Assembly (NCBI RefSeq): GCF_040706615.1
Contig: NZ_JAPDRF010000004.1
Location: forward strand, 248,001-312,000
Direction of reading: 5' to 3'
DNA length: 64,000 nt
Source of the DNA: Lentisalinibacter sediminis
GTDB taxonomy: Bacteria; Pseudomonadota; Gammaproteobacteria; Steroidobacterales; Woeseiaceae
Under the pieces are notes generated by a model. The model was not told where the DNA came from and did not search any database. It saw only the letters and a program-made list of their open reading frames with translations. A program made the position numbers and the translations under genes. Position 1 is the stretch's first letter. The number at the start of each line of letters is the position of its first letter. Of this stretch, positions 31,016-39,808 are shown piece after piece.

Positions 31016-33766
31016 ATGAAGCGTGTCTCATCACGCCGCCGGTACCTGCCGGCAGGCGCAACCATACTGTTCGTCTCGGGGCTGTTCACAACCGGCACCG
31101 CAATCCAGGCACAGGAGGAATCGTCGGAAGGCGTTTTCGTCGAGGAAGTGGTGGTCACCGCGCAGCGCCGGGCCCAGTCACTGCAGGAAGTGCCGATTTC
31201 GGTATCGGCTTTCGATGCAGCGGCGCTCGATCGCAATCAGATCGAGAGTTTCACCGACGTGCAGCTGAATACGCCGAATCTCAGTTTCAGCAAGACCAAC
31301 TTCACGACCAGCAGCTTCCAGATCCGCGGCATCGGCAATGCCACCGTCGGCGCGGCTGCCGACGCCGGCGTCAGCGTGCACGTGAACGACCTGCCGCTGA
31401 CCCAGGCCCGACTGTACGAACTGGAGTACTTCGACATCGAACGCCTGGAGATCCTGCGCGGTCCCCAGGGGACGCTGTTCGGTCGCAACGCGACCGGCGG
31501 CCTCGTGAACATGATCACGGCGAAGCCACAGCTCGACGACTTCTTCGGTTCCGCCGAGGTCGAGGTCGGCGATTATTCCAATCGCAAGGTCAAGGGCATG
31601 CTGAACATACCGATATCAGACACCCTCGGCGCACGCTTCGCCGGCATCCTGACCCAGCGGGACGGCTATACGGACAACCTGTTCGACGGCGGCAGCATCG
31701 ACGGGCGTGACATGTACGGCCTGCGCGGATCGCTGCGCTGGCAGGCGTCCGCCGCGACCACCGTCGATCTGATGGTCTCCTGGTTCGACGAGAGCTCGGA
31801 CCGCCTGCGCTCCCAGAAGCAGATGTGCAACCGGGATCCGGTCGGCAACCTCGGCTGTCTGCCCGACACTCTGGAATTCGAGAACCCGAATTCGATGGCA
31901 TCGTTGTTCGGTATCGTCGCAACCGATGTCGCAGCCGGTCCGCTTGGGCTCGTTCCCTTCGGAACGGATCTGCTGAACGCGACGGAGAATCCCGCCGACA
32001 TGCGTGAGGTCTACAACGACTTTCTTCCAAAGTACGAATCGGACGAATTGCTCGTCAACCTTTCTCTGGAGCACGTGTTCGAGAACGGTCTCACACTGAA
32101 CGTCTCCGGCGGCTATCAGGAGACGATGGTCTTCTCCGAGACCGACTACGACGCCACAATCGGCCGCGACCTGACACTACCGGACGGCTTTGCCACGCTG
32201 ATGCCGAATGTCTCCGGCGCTCTTTATCAGGGCGGGCTCCTGCCCCTGTCTGAAGTGGACGACACGGATCTCGGCGTCATCGGTGGTAACGTTCGCGGAT
32301 TCCATGACCGGCTGTTCGCCTACGACCGGTCGACCTCCAACGGCGAGCAGTGGATGGTCGAGAGCCGGCTGTCCTCGGATTTCGACGGGCCGCTGAACTT
32401 CCTCGCCGGCTTCATCTACTTCGAGTATGAGAGCCATGATGTTGACTATTTCGTTGCCAGCAATACGACCGACTATTTCTCGTTCGTCTCCGTCTTCAAT
32501 CAGACCGGCATCGACGGGGTCGGCGTGCCCTCGCCGTACTTCCGCAACGAGACACCGCTCTATCAACTGGAGTCCACCGGCATCTTCGGCGAGCTGTACT
32601 ACGACCTCAGCGACACGATCAAGATCACGGCCGGCCTGCGCTACACGCGGGACGACAAGACGTTAAGGGATGGCGCGGGTCTCTTCGATGGCGTGCCGTT
32701 ACCGCTCGGCTCCGAGGGGCCGGCTACGCTGCCACCGTTCCGCAATGCATCGGATACGTTCGACGAGATGACGGGCCGCTTCGTCATCGACTGGGCGGTC
32801 ACCGAAGACACCCTCGTGTACGGCTCGTATTCGCGCGGCTACAAGCCGGGCGGCTTCAACCCGCCGTTCGACCCGAACCTGTTCCCGAACACGGCGGTCA
32901 CCTTCGAGCCGGAGTTCATCAATGCCTTCGAGATCGGCGCGAAGAACACGCTGCTCAACGGCGCGATGCAGCTGAATCTCACGGGCTTCTGGTACGACTA
33001 CGAGGGACTGCAGATATCGCGTATCATCAACCGCACGGCATTCAACGACAACGTCGACGCGGAGATCTCCGGCCTGGAAGCCGAGATGACCTGGGCCGCC
33101 ACCGACCGGCTGCTGCTGAACGCGAACCTCTCGCTGATCAGCACCGAGGTCAAGGACGTCAGCCTGATCGACACCCGGGACCCCGCAGGCGGCACCGAGG
33201 AGGCGACGGTCATCAAGGACCTGACCAATGCGCAGAACTGCGTGCTGCTGTGGAACGGCGGGCCAGACCCCGCAACGACGCTGCCCGCCGTCGACCCTGG
33301 TCTCGCCCTCCTTCCGTTCTCCGATTGCGCGGCGCTGGCCGCGATCCCCTACGGCGCCCTCGGCCTGCCCTACGAGTACACGGACGGCGTAGAGAAGGAC
33401 GTGGACGGGAATTCGCTGCCCAATACCCCAGAGTTCTCGTTCAACGTGGGAGCGCAGTACTCGTTCACGCTGCCCGGCGGCCATGAGCTGACGCCGCGCA
33501 TCGACTACTACTGGCAGGACGACAGCGAGGGCCGCATCTTTGGCTCGCCCATCGACCGCATCGACAGCTGGGACATCATAAATGCGCAGGTGACGCTGAT
33601 GCCCGAGGACGGCGGCTGGTACCTCAAGGCCTTCGTACAGAACCTGGACGACAGCGATGCGGTCACCGGACTGTATGTCGCCGATCCGTCTGTCGGCCTG
33701 TACACGAACGTTTTCACCCTCGAGCCGCGGCGCTACGGACTGGCATTCGGCATCAACTTCGACTGA
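31016..33766 (+). CDS. TonB-dependent outer-membrane receptor
   Basis: 916 residues from ATG 31016 with a strong GGGGGAGGA site. It has a signal peptide ending near IQAQE, a TonB-box-like EEVVVTAQRRAQS, a plug domain (residues about 50-170, with IRGIGNATVG and LEILRGPQGTLFGRNATGGL), and a 22-strand barrel closing with RRYGLAFGINFD. It imports a scarce ligand using TonB energy. The ligand cannot be deduced. Base composition looks less GC-rich than in its neighbours. Confidence 0.93.
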   Translation: MKRVSSRRRYLPAGATILFVSGLFTTGTAIQAQEESSEGVFVEEVVVTAQRRAQSLQEVPISVSAFDAAALDRNQIESFTDVQLNTPNLSFSKTNFTTSSFQIRGIGNATVGAAADAGVSVHVNDLPLTQARLYELEYFDIERLEILRGPQGTLFGRNATGGLVNMITAKPQLDDFFGSAEVEVGDYSNRKVKGMLNIPISDTLGARFAGILTQRDGYTDNLFDGGSIDGRDMYGLRGSLRWQASAATTVDLMVSWFDESSDRLRSQKQMCNRDPVGNLGCLPDTLEFENPNSMASLFGIVATDVAAGPLGLVPFGTDLLNATENPADMREVYNDFLPKYESDELLVNLSLEHVFENGLTLNVSGGYQETMVFSETDYDATIGRDLTLPDGFATLMPNVSGALYQGGLLPLSEVDDTDLGVIGGNVRGFHDRLFAYDRSTSNGEQWMVESRLSSDFDGPLNFLAGFIYFEYESHDVDYFVASNTTDYFSFVSVFNQTGIDGVGVPSPYFRNETPLYQLESTGIFGELYYDLSDTIKITAGLRYTRDDKTLRDGAGLFDGVPLPLGSEGPATLPPFRNASDTFDEMTGRFVIDWAVTEDTLVYGSYSRGYKPGGFNPPFDPNLFPNTAVTFEPEFINAFEIGAKNTLLNGAMQLNLTGFWYDYEGLQISRIINRTAFNDNVDAEISGLEAEMTWAATDRLLLNANLSLISTEVKDVSLIDTRDPAGGTEEATVIKDLTNAQNCVLLWNGGPDPATTLPAVDPGLALLPFSDCAALAAIPYGALGLPYEYTDGVEKDVDGNSLPNTPEFSFNVGAQYSFTLPGGHELTPRIDYYWQDDSEGRIFGSPIDRIDSWDIINAQVTLMPEDGGWYLKAFVQNLDDSDAVTGLYVADPSVGLYTNVFTLEPRRYGLAFGINFD

Positions 33767-33776
33767 CGGGACATCC

Positions 33777-33832
33777 GTCGATCGGAGACGGTCGATCGGT
33801 TCTGGTCGATGGGTACGGGTCGATCGAAAAGG
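33777..33832 (+). repeat. Four tandem 14-nt repeats in the 3' region of the receptor gene
   Basis: Units begin at 33777, 33791, 33805 and 33819, exactly 14 nt apart, each starting GTCGAT and mostly GTCGATCGG with a variable tail. The core CGATCG is self-complementary. The array starts 11 nt after the receptor stop and runs into the terminator stem. Confidence 0.75.
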
Positions 33833-33861
33833 CGGCGGGCTTCGGCTCGCCGCCTTTTTTT
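33827..33861 (+). terminator. Rho-independent terminator after the TonB-dependent receptor
   Basis: A 10-bp stem (GGCGGCGGGC pairing with GCTCGCCGCC, one G-U) closed by a TTCG loop, with AAAA before and a run of T after. It is a textbook intrinsic terminator and the strongest in the window. Confidence 0.9.
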
Positions 33862-33957
33862 GCGGACCGCCGCGGTTTCAACCGGGGCGACGATGTAACA
33901 TAATCGACGCGCGCTTCCTGTTTGCGGGACAGCCGCCAATCCAGACGAGGCCCAGAC

Positions 33958-34323
33958 ATGCTGCAGCACCGATTCGACGTCCGCCGCCGACTCCTCTTCG
34001 TTGAGCCCGAAGCCGAACTGAGCGAGGACGACTTCCGCAAGCTGGCCAAGGCAGTGGACGGCTTCATACGCATGCACGGCGACCTGAACGGCGTGGTGAT
34101 CCACGCCGAGGATTTCCCGGGCTGGGAAGACTTCGGCGCTCTCGTCGAGCACCTGACCTTCATCCGCCAGCACCATCGCCAGGTCGCCAAGGTGGCGCTG
34201 GTGGGCGACGACAGGGTCATGAAGCTGGTCCCGCACATCGTCGGCCATTTCGTGGCCGCGGAAACCCGGCACTTCCCGGCAGGCGAGCTGGACGCCGCAA
34301 CGGAGTGGGCCGCCGCGCCCTGA
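33958..34323 (+). CDS. SpoIIAA-like (STAS-fold) protein
   Basis: 121 residues matching the SpoIIAA-like family: central GVVIHAEDFPGWEDFGALVEHLTFI and VALVGDDRVMKLVPHIVGHFVAAETRHFP. The family folds like anti-sigma-factor antagonists, but its role is unknown. It is an independent gene behind the terminator, with a 121-nt gap before the GST gene. Confidence 0.82.
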   Translation: MLQHRFDVRRRLLFVEPEAELSEDDFRKLAKAVDGFIRMHGDLNGVVIHAEDFPGWEDFGALVEHLTFIRQHHRQVAKVALVGDDRVMKLVPHIVGHFVAAETRHFPAGELDAATEWAAAP

Positions 34324-34444
34324 ATGGCCAAACGGGAATCCCGCATCCGGGCAAAGCCCGCTCGCCATCCGGCTTCCCGGCTTGGTCTGAGCCGGCCCCG
34401 CCGGTAAGCTGGCCGCAGGAAGTCCGACTGCCGCCGGGTACCGA

Positions 34445-35455
34445 ATGGAAGGGCCATACACCATCTACGGGGCGCTGGGTTCGCCCTACTCCATGAAGAT
34501 GCGCGCCGTACTCCGCTACCGGCGGCTGCCCCATATCTTTGTGAGTGCCACGCCCGGCGACGAGCCTATCGCTCACGTGCGCCCACCGGTGATACCGGTG
34601 CTGTTGTTCCCCGACGGCAGCTGGCACGTGGACTCGACACCGATCATCGAGACGCTGGAGCGCGACCTCCCCCCCATGCGCTCCCTGCTCCCGGACGACG
34701 CTGCGCTCGCGTTTCTCGCCTGGCTGATCGAGGACTTCGCCGACGAATGGGGCACGAAGATGATGTTCCACTACCGCTGGTACCGGGAGCCCGACCAGCG
34801 GGCCTTCAGTCACTGGGGCGCCTTCGACCGGCTGGCGGGGCACGGGCGCGCCGCCATCGAACGCACGGCCGCGGCCTTCGCGGAACGGCAGATCGCCCGC
34901 ATGCCGCTGGTGGGCTGCACGGAGGGCAACCGGCCGCTCATCGAGGAGACCTTCCGCGAACTCGTCGGGCTGCTCGATGATCACGTCACCGAGCGTCATT
35001 TCCTGTTCGGCAGCCGGCCGTCGGTGGCCGATTTCGGCCTGTACGGACAGCTCTCCCAGCTCGCGAGCGACCCCACGCCGGCCGGCCTGATGCGCGCCGA
35101 GACGCCCTACGCCTTCCGCTGGGTCGCACACCTGGACGATGCCAGTGGCATCGAAGGCGAATGGGCCGATTTCGAGACGGCGGGCGGCACCCTGCTGGAC
35201 GGCCTGCTCACTCTCTGCAGGGAGGTCTATCTGCCCTTCCTGGCGGCGAACGCGGCGGCCGTCGATGGCGGCGAAGACGAGTTCGAACTGACGGTCCGCG
35301 GCCATGTCTGGCGACAGGGCGCGTTCCGTTATCAGGCCAAGTGTCTGGCCCGGCTGCGGGAGCGCTACGCGGCGCTCGGCGGCCGCGACCGTCAGCGGTT
35401 GGACGGACTGCTCGATGAATCAGCCGTTGCGATACTCGCGGAGAGTTCGGGGTGA
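34445..35455 (+). CDS. Glutathione S-transferase-like protein
   Basis: 336 residues, longer than usual for a GST. The N-terminal thioredoxin-like part has YGALGSPYSMKMRAVLRYR, VIPVLLFPDG and DSTPIIETLE (the glutathione-binding Ser region). The C-terminal helical part has FLFGSRPSVADFGLYGQL. The extra 80-90 residues at the C-terminus are helical with no known motif. The stop overlaps glcD as GTGA, which couples this gene to the glycolate oxidase operon. Any role in glycolate use is not evident from sequence. Confidence 0.82.
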   Translation: MEGPYTIYGALGSPYSMKMRAVLRYRRLPHIFVSATPGDEPIAHVRPPVIPVLLFPDGSWHVDSTPIIETLERDLPPMRSLLPDDAALAFLAWLIEDFADEWGTKMMFHYRWYREPDQRAFSHWGAFDRLAGHGRAAIERTAAAFAERQIARMPLVGCTEGNRPLIEETFRELVGLLDDHVTERHFLFGSRPSVADFGLYGQLSQLASDPTPAGLMRAETPYAFRWVAHLDDASGIEGEWADFETAGGTLLDGLLTLCREVYLPFLAANAAAVDGGEDEFELTVRGHVWRQGAFRYQAKCLARLRERYAALGGRDRQRLDGLLDESAVAILAESSG

Positions 35456-36951
35456 GCGCCATGCACGACCCGCGACTGGACGGCGCGCTGCCGCGGGTGG
35501 ACCGCGACCGGCTGCTCACCGCCCTGCGCGCGCTGCTACCCGCCGGAGCGGTGCTCGACAGCGACGAGGCGATCGCGCCCTTCGAGTGCGACGGGCTCTC
35601 CGCCTACCGTCAGCGCCCCGCCGCCGTGGTGCTGCCGGAGACGGTGGAACAGGTGCAGTCGCTCATGCGCCGGATGGACGACATGGGCGTGCCGGTGGTG
35701 ACCCGGGGCGCCGGTACCGGACTGTCCGGCGGCGCGCTGCCGCTGGCCGAAGCCGTGCTGCTGGTGATGACCCGCTTCGACCGCATCCTCGAGGTGGACA
35801 GGGACAACCGCTGCGCACGAGTGCAGCCCGGTGTCACCAACGCCGCCATCTCCGAGGCGGTGCGGGAGCTCGGCCTCTACTACGCGCCGGACCCCTCTTC
35901 CCAGATCGCCTGCTCCATCGGTGGCAACGTGGCGGAGAACGCGGGCGGCGTGCATTGCCTGAAGTACGGACTGACCGTGAACAACGTCCGTTCGCTGGAG
36001 CTGGTCACCATCGACGGCGAACGCCTGCGCCTGGGCTCCGCTGCGCTGGACGGCCCCGGCTTCGACCTCACGGCACTGCTCACCGGCTCCGAAGGCATGC
36101 TCGGCGTCATCACGGAAGTCACCGTGAACCTCCTGCCGGTACCCGAATGCCGGCGCGTGCTGCTGGCCGGTTTCGACGCGGTCGGCGCCGCCGGCGACGC
36201 CGTGGCCGCCATCATCGCCGCGGGCATCGTGCCCGCCGGGCTGGAGATGATGGACGCCCCGGCCATCCGTGCCGCCGAGGCATTCTGCGGGGCCGGCTAC
36301 CCGACCGACGCGGCCGCCATCCTCATCTGCGAGCTGGACGGCGTGGAGGGAGACGTGGACGACGAGGCGACCCGGGTGCGCGCCATCCTGGATGCCGCCG
36401 GCGCCGGCGGCGTCCGCGAGGCGACGGACGCGGCCGAACAGGCGCGGCTGTGGCAGGGGCGCAAGAGCGCCTTCCCCGCCGTCGGCCGTATCTCGCCGGA
36501 CTACTATTGCATGGACGGCACCATCCCCCGGCGGGAGATCGCCCGGGTGTTGCAGGGCATCAGCGACCTCGCCGAACGCCACGGGCTGGGTGTCGCGAAC
36601 GTATTCCACGCCGGTGACGGTAATCTGCACCCGCTGATTCTCTACGACGTCATGAACCCCGGCGAACTCGAGAAGGCGGAGCGCCTCGGCGGCGACATCC
36701 TGGAGCTCTGCGTCAGCGTCGGCGGCACCATCACCGGCGAGCACGGCGTGGGCCGGGAGAAGATCGACCAGATGTGCGTGCAATTCTCCGACGCCGAACT
36801 GGCCGCTTTCCACGGCATCAAGGCCGCCTTCGACCCCCGCGGCCTCATGAACCCGGGCAAGGCCGTGCCGACGCTGGCCCGCTGCGCCGAGATCGGCGGC
36901 ATGCACGTGCACCGCGGCGAGCTGCCCCATCCCGAGCTGGAACGCTTCTGA
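35452..36951 (+). CDS. glcD: Glycolate oxidase, FAD-linked subunit GlcD
   Basis: 499 residues, as in E. coli GlcD. An FAD-binding PCMH domain (VTRGAGTGLSGGALPL, SIGGNVAENAGGVHCLKYG, TGSEGMLGVITEVTV) is followed by the FAD-oxidase C-terminal domain (NVFHAGDGNLHPLILYD, GEHGVGREK). It oxidises glycolate to glyoxylate with GlcE and GlcF. GTG 35452 overlaps the GST stop; ATG 35461 is the alternative. D-lactate dehydrogenases share the fold, but the D-E-F order supports glycolate. Confidence 0.93.
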   Translation: MSAMHDPRLDGALPRVDRDRLLTALRALLPAGAVLDSDEAIAPFECDGLSAYRQRPAAVVLPETVEQVQSLMRRMDDMGVPVVTRGAGTGLSGGALPLAEAVLLVMTRFDRILEVDRDNRCARVQPGVTNAAISEAVRELGLYYAPDPSSQIACSIGGNVAENAGGVHCLKYGLTVNNVRSLELVTIDGERLRLGSAALDGPGFDLTALLTGSEGMLGVITEVTVNLLPVPECRRVLLAGFDAVGAAGDAVAAIIAAGIVPAGLEMMDAPAIRAAEAFCGAGYPTDAAAILICELDGVEGDVDDEATRVRAILDAAGAGGVREATDAAEQARLWQGRKSAFPAVGRISPDYYCMDGTIPRREIARVLQGISDLAERHGLGVANVFHAGDGNLHPLILYDVMNPGELEKAERLGGDILELCVSVGGTITGEHGVGREKIDQMCVQFSDAELAAFHGIKAAFDPRGLMNPGKAVPTLARCAEIGGMHVHRGELPHPELERF

Positions 36952-36953
36952 TT

Positions 36954-38039
36954 GTGGCGGAGCCGAAGCCGACGGGCGATGACGCGATGACGATCCTGGC
37001 CGGGCGCATCCGTGAAGCCGCCGTCGCCGGCGAGGTGCTCGCGATCCGGGGCGGCGGCAGCAAGGACTTCCTGGGTCACGCCGTGCACGGCACCGAACTG
37101 GGCACCGGCGATTGCACGGGCATAGTGGCCCACGAGCCGAGCGAACTGGTCATCACCGCCCGGGCGGGCACGCCGCTGGCCGAGGTGGAGGCCGCGCTGG
37201 CCGCCGAAGGCCAGATGCTGCCCTTCGAGCCACCCCGACTGGCACCGGAGAGCACCCTGGGCGGCGCCGTCGCGGCCGGTCTGTCCGGGCCGGCGCGGCC
37301 GTTCCGCGGCGCGCTGCGGGACTATGTCCTGGGCTGCCGGGTCCTCGACGGCCGCGGGCAGCCACTCACCTTCGGCGGCCGGGTCATGAAGAACGTGGCC
37401 GGCTACGACGTCTCGCGCCTGCTGGCCGGCAGCATGGGCTGCCTCGCCCTGCTGACGGAGGTCTCCCTGAAGGTGCTGCCCGCACCACCGGTGACGGTCA
37501 CGCTGGCGCGGGAGTGCGACGAGGCGGAGGCCATCCGCGAGATGTGCCGACTCGCCGCGCAACCGCTGCCGCTGAGCGCCGCGAGCTACGGCGACGGCGT
37601 CCTGCGGCTGCGCCTGTCCGGTGCCGCGGGTGCGGTCGCCGCGGCCAGGGATGACATCGAGCAATCCCCGGGCGGCGAGGAGAGCGATCCGGCGCACTGG
37701 GAAGCGCTGCGGGATCAGCGCGCCGGCATCTTCGCGACGCCGCTGCCCCTGTGGCGACTGTCGGTCCCGGCCGCCACGCCGCCGCTCGAGCTGCCCGGGC
37801 GTCAGCTGATCGACTGGGCGGGTGCCCAGCGCTGGATCGCCACCGATGCCGATGCGCACGCCGTCCGCGCCGCCGCGGCGGCTGCGGGCGGCCACGCCAC
37901 CCGTTACCGGGGCGGCGATGACGCCGTGCCCGCCTTCCACCCGCTGCCCGACGCGCTGCTCGCGCTGCACCGGCGCCTGAAGGCCGCGCTGGACCCGGCG
38001 GGCGTGTTCAACCCGGGTCGGATGTACGGGACGCTCTGA
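36954..38039 (+). CDS. glcE: Glycolate oxidase, FAD-binding subunit GlcE
   Basis: 361 residues from GTG 36954, 3 nt after glcD. An ATG at 36987 gives 350 residues, the E. coli GlcE length, and may be the true start. FAD-binding features include LAIRGGGSKDFLG, STLGGAVAAGLSGPARPFRGALRDYVLG and FGGRVMKNVAGYDVSRL. It pairs with GlcD in the glycolate oxidase complex, and the next gene begins 2 nt later. Confidence 0.9.
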   Translation: MAEPKPTGDDAMTILAGRIREAAVAGEVLAIRGGGSKDFLGHAVHGTELGTGDCTGIVAHEPSELVITARAGTPLAEVEAALAAEGQMLPFEPPRLAPESTLGGAVAAGLSGPARPFRGALRDYVLGCRVLDGRGQPLTFGGRVMKNVAGYDVSRLLAGSMGCLALLTEVSLKVLPAPPVTVTLARECDEAEAIREMCRLAAQPLPLSAASYGDGVLRLRLSGAAGAVAAARDDIEQSPGGEESDPAHWEALRDQRAGIFATPLPLWRLSVPAATPPLELPGRQLIDWAGAQRWIATDADAHAVRAAAAAAGGHATRYRGGDDAVPAFHPLPDALLALHRRLKAALDPAGVFNPGRMYGTL

Positions 38040-38040
38040 C

Positions 38041-39309
38041 ATGGAGACGCACCTGACCGCGGACCTGAAAGACCGGCCCGAGGGCCGGCGCGCCGCCGAG
38101 GTCATCCGCACCTGCGTCCACTGCGGCTTCTGCAACGCCACCTGCCCCACTTTCCAGGTGCTCGGCAACGAACTCGACGGTCCCCGCGGACGCATCTATC
38201 TGATCAAGCGCGCCCTGGAGGGCGGCGAGGTGACGCGGGAAACCCAGATTCACCTCGACCGCTGCCTCACCTGCCAGGCCTGCGAGACCACCTGTCCCTC
38301 GGGCGTGCGCTATCACGAATTACTGGATATCGGCCGTGCCCGGGTGGATGCCCGCGTGCCCCGGCCGCTCGCAGAGCGCCTGCAGCGCCGGGCCCTGCGC
38401 TTCCTGTTCGGCTCGCGCCGGCTGCTGCGAGCGATGCTGCAACTGGGTAACGCGTTCCGCTTCCTGCTGCCGCCGGGCCTCAAGGGCCGTCTGCTGCAGC
38501 CCGGCCGGGCCGAGGCCTGGCCCGCACCCCGTCATCCGCGGCGCATGATCGCTCTGAACGGCTGCGTGCAACCGGTGGTCTCGCCGGGCATCGACCGGGC
38601 GGCGGCGCGCCTGCTGGACGCCGCCGGCGTCTCCCTCACGCCCGCACCGCCCGGCTGCTGCGGCGCCATGGACTATCACCTCGGCGACCAGGCCGGTGGC
38701 CTCGCGCTCGCCCGGCAGCGAATCCGGGAATGGACGCACGCGCTGGACGAGGGCGCGGAAGCGGTGGTCATCACCGCCACCGGCTGCGGCGCATTCGTGC
38801 AGGACTACGGGCGGCTGTTCGCCGACGATCCCGAGCTGGCCGAACCGGCCGGCCGTGTTGCCACTGCCGCGAAGGACATCGGCCGCGTGCTCGCCGCCGA
38901 GGAGCTTCCGCCGCTGCAGGCCCCGCAATCGCCAGCATCGCAAGAGCCGCAACAGTCGGAGCCGTCGCCTGCCGGGGGCGGCAAGGTGGCCCTGCATTGC
39001 CCCTGCACGCTGAAGAACGCGCTGGGCGAGGCCGACACGGTGCGGGCGCTGCTGGCGGACCAGGGGGTGGACCTGGCGCCGGTGCGCGAGTCCATTGCCT
39101 GCTGCGGCTCGGCCGGCGCCTACTCGCTGCTGCAGCCGGCATTGTCCGAACGCATCCTCGAGCGCAAGCTGGCGGACCTGGAGGCGGGCGAGCCGGCGGA
39201 GATCGTGACCGGGAATATCGGCTGCCTGCACCACCTGGCCGCCGGCACCGACCGGCCCGTGCGCCACTGGGTGGAGCTGCTCGCGGAGCGACTGCCGGCG
39301 ACGCGCTGA
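38041..39309 (+). CDS. glcF: Glycolate oxidase, iron-sulfur subunit GlcF
   Basis: 422 residues. Two 4Fe-4S cluster motifs lie near the N-terminus: CVHCGFCNATCP (about residues 37-48) and CLTCQACETTCP (about 77-88). Two CCG domains follow, with PPGCCGAMDYH and ESIACCGSAGAY, typical of heterodisulfide-reductase-like electron carriers. It passes electrons from GlcDE to the quinone pool. A Pro/Gln/Ser-rich linker (near residues 295-320) precedes the last CCG domain. Confidence 0.93.
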   Translation: METHLTADLKDRPEGRRAAEVIRTCVHCGFCNATCPTFQVLGNELDGPRGRIYLIKRALEGGEVTRETQIHLDRCLTCQACETTCPSGVRYHELLDIGRARVDARVPRPLAERLQRRALRFLFGSRRLLRAMLQLGNAFRFLLPPGLKGRLLQPGRAEAWPAPRHPRRMIALNGCVQPVVSPGIDRAAARLLDAAGVSLTPAPPGCCGAMDYHLGDQAGGLALARQRIREWTHALDEGAEAVVITATGCGAFVQDYGRLFADDPELAEPAGRVATAAKDIGRVLAAEELPPLQAPQSPASQEPQQSEPSPAGGGKVALHCPCTLKNALGEADTVRALLADQGVDLAPVRESIACCGSAGAYSLLQPALSERILERKLADLEAGEPAEIVTGNIGCLHHLAAGTDRPVRHWVELLAERLPATR

Positions 39310-39320
39310 GGCCGGCCGCT

Positions 39321-39365
39321 CAGTCCAGGAAATATCAGTCCAGGAAATATCAGCCGAGGAAATAC
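39321..39365. repeat. Three tandem 15-nt repeats at the 3' end of the MaoC gene
   Basis: CAGTCCAGGAAATAT occurs twice (39321-39335, 39336-39350), followed by CAGCCGAGGAAATAC (39351-39365), which is the end of the MaoC coding sequence on the minus strand. The unit therefore duplicates the final codons and the stop region of the gene into its 3' untranslated region. Confidence 0.8.
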
Positions 39366-39808
39366 ATGCCGATGGTCTCGGCGATGCATGCCGGCTTCTT
39401 CTGCCCCTCCACCTCGATGCGGACCTCGCTTACCAGATGCAGCGCGCCGGCGCGCTGACGCGCCTGCTTCACCGTGGCCCGCGCCCGCACCCGGCTGCCG
39501 GACGGCACCATGTTCTGGAAGCGGACCTTGTTGCAGCCGAAGTTGATGGTCCGGGTGAGCGTCGGCATCTCCACGAAGTCGGCGGTGAGCGCCGGTATGA
39601 GGGCCAGCGTCATGTAGCCGTGTGCGATGGTCCTGCCCTCGGGCATCTCCGCGGCCGCACGCTCGGGGTCGACGTGGATCCACTGGCGATCGCCCGTCGC
39701 CTCCGCGAACAGATCGATGCTGTGCTGGTCCACCGTGACCCACTCGGAGACGCCGACCTCCTCGCCTTCCAGCGCCTTCGCATCCGCCACGCTGCGCACG
39801 ACCGGCAT
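39350..39808 (-). CDS. MaoC-family dehydratase
   Basis: 152 residues, single hotdog. The hydratase motif is present as FAEATGDRQWIHVDPERA with the catalytic Asp and His, then IAHGYMTLALIPAL. Such proteins hydrate enoyl-CoA in the R-specific sense. Its ATG shares nucleotides with the TGA of the upstream SDR gene (TGATG). With that FabG-like reductase it could form a hydratase/dehydrogenase pair acting on 3-hydroxyacyl-CoA. Confidence 0.9.
   Translation of the reverse strand: MPVVRSVADAKALEGEEVGVSEWVTVDQHSIDLFAEATGDRQWIHVDPERAAAEMPEGRTIAHGYMTLALIPALTADFVEMPTLTRTINFGCNKVRFQNMVPSGSRVRARATVKQARQRAGALHLVSEVRIEVEGQKKPACIAETIGMYFLG

Noticed and set aside
33777..33832. A minimal CRISPR array
   Set aside because: The 14-nt period is far too short, there are no spacers of normal length, and no cas gene is present.
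35536..36930. A 464-codon minus-strand open frame opposite glcD
   Set aside because: GlcD is complete, conserved and coupled to its neighbours; the antisense product has no family.
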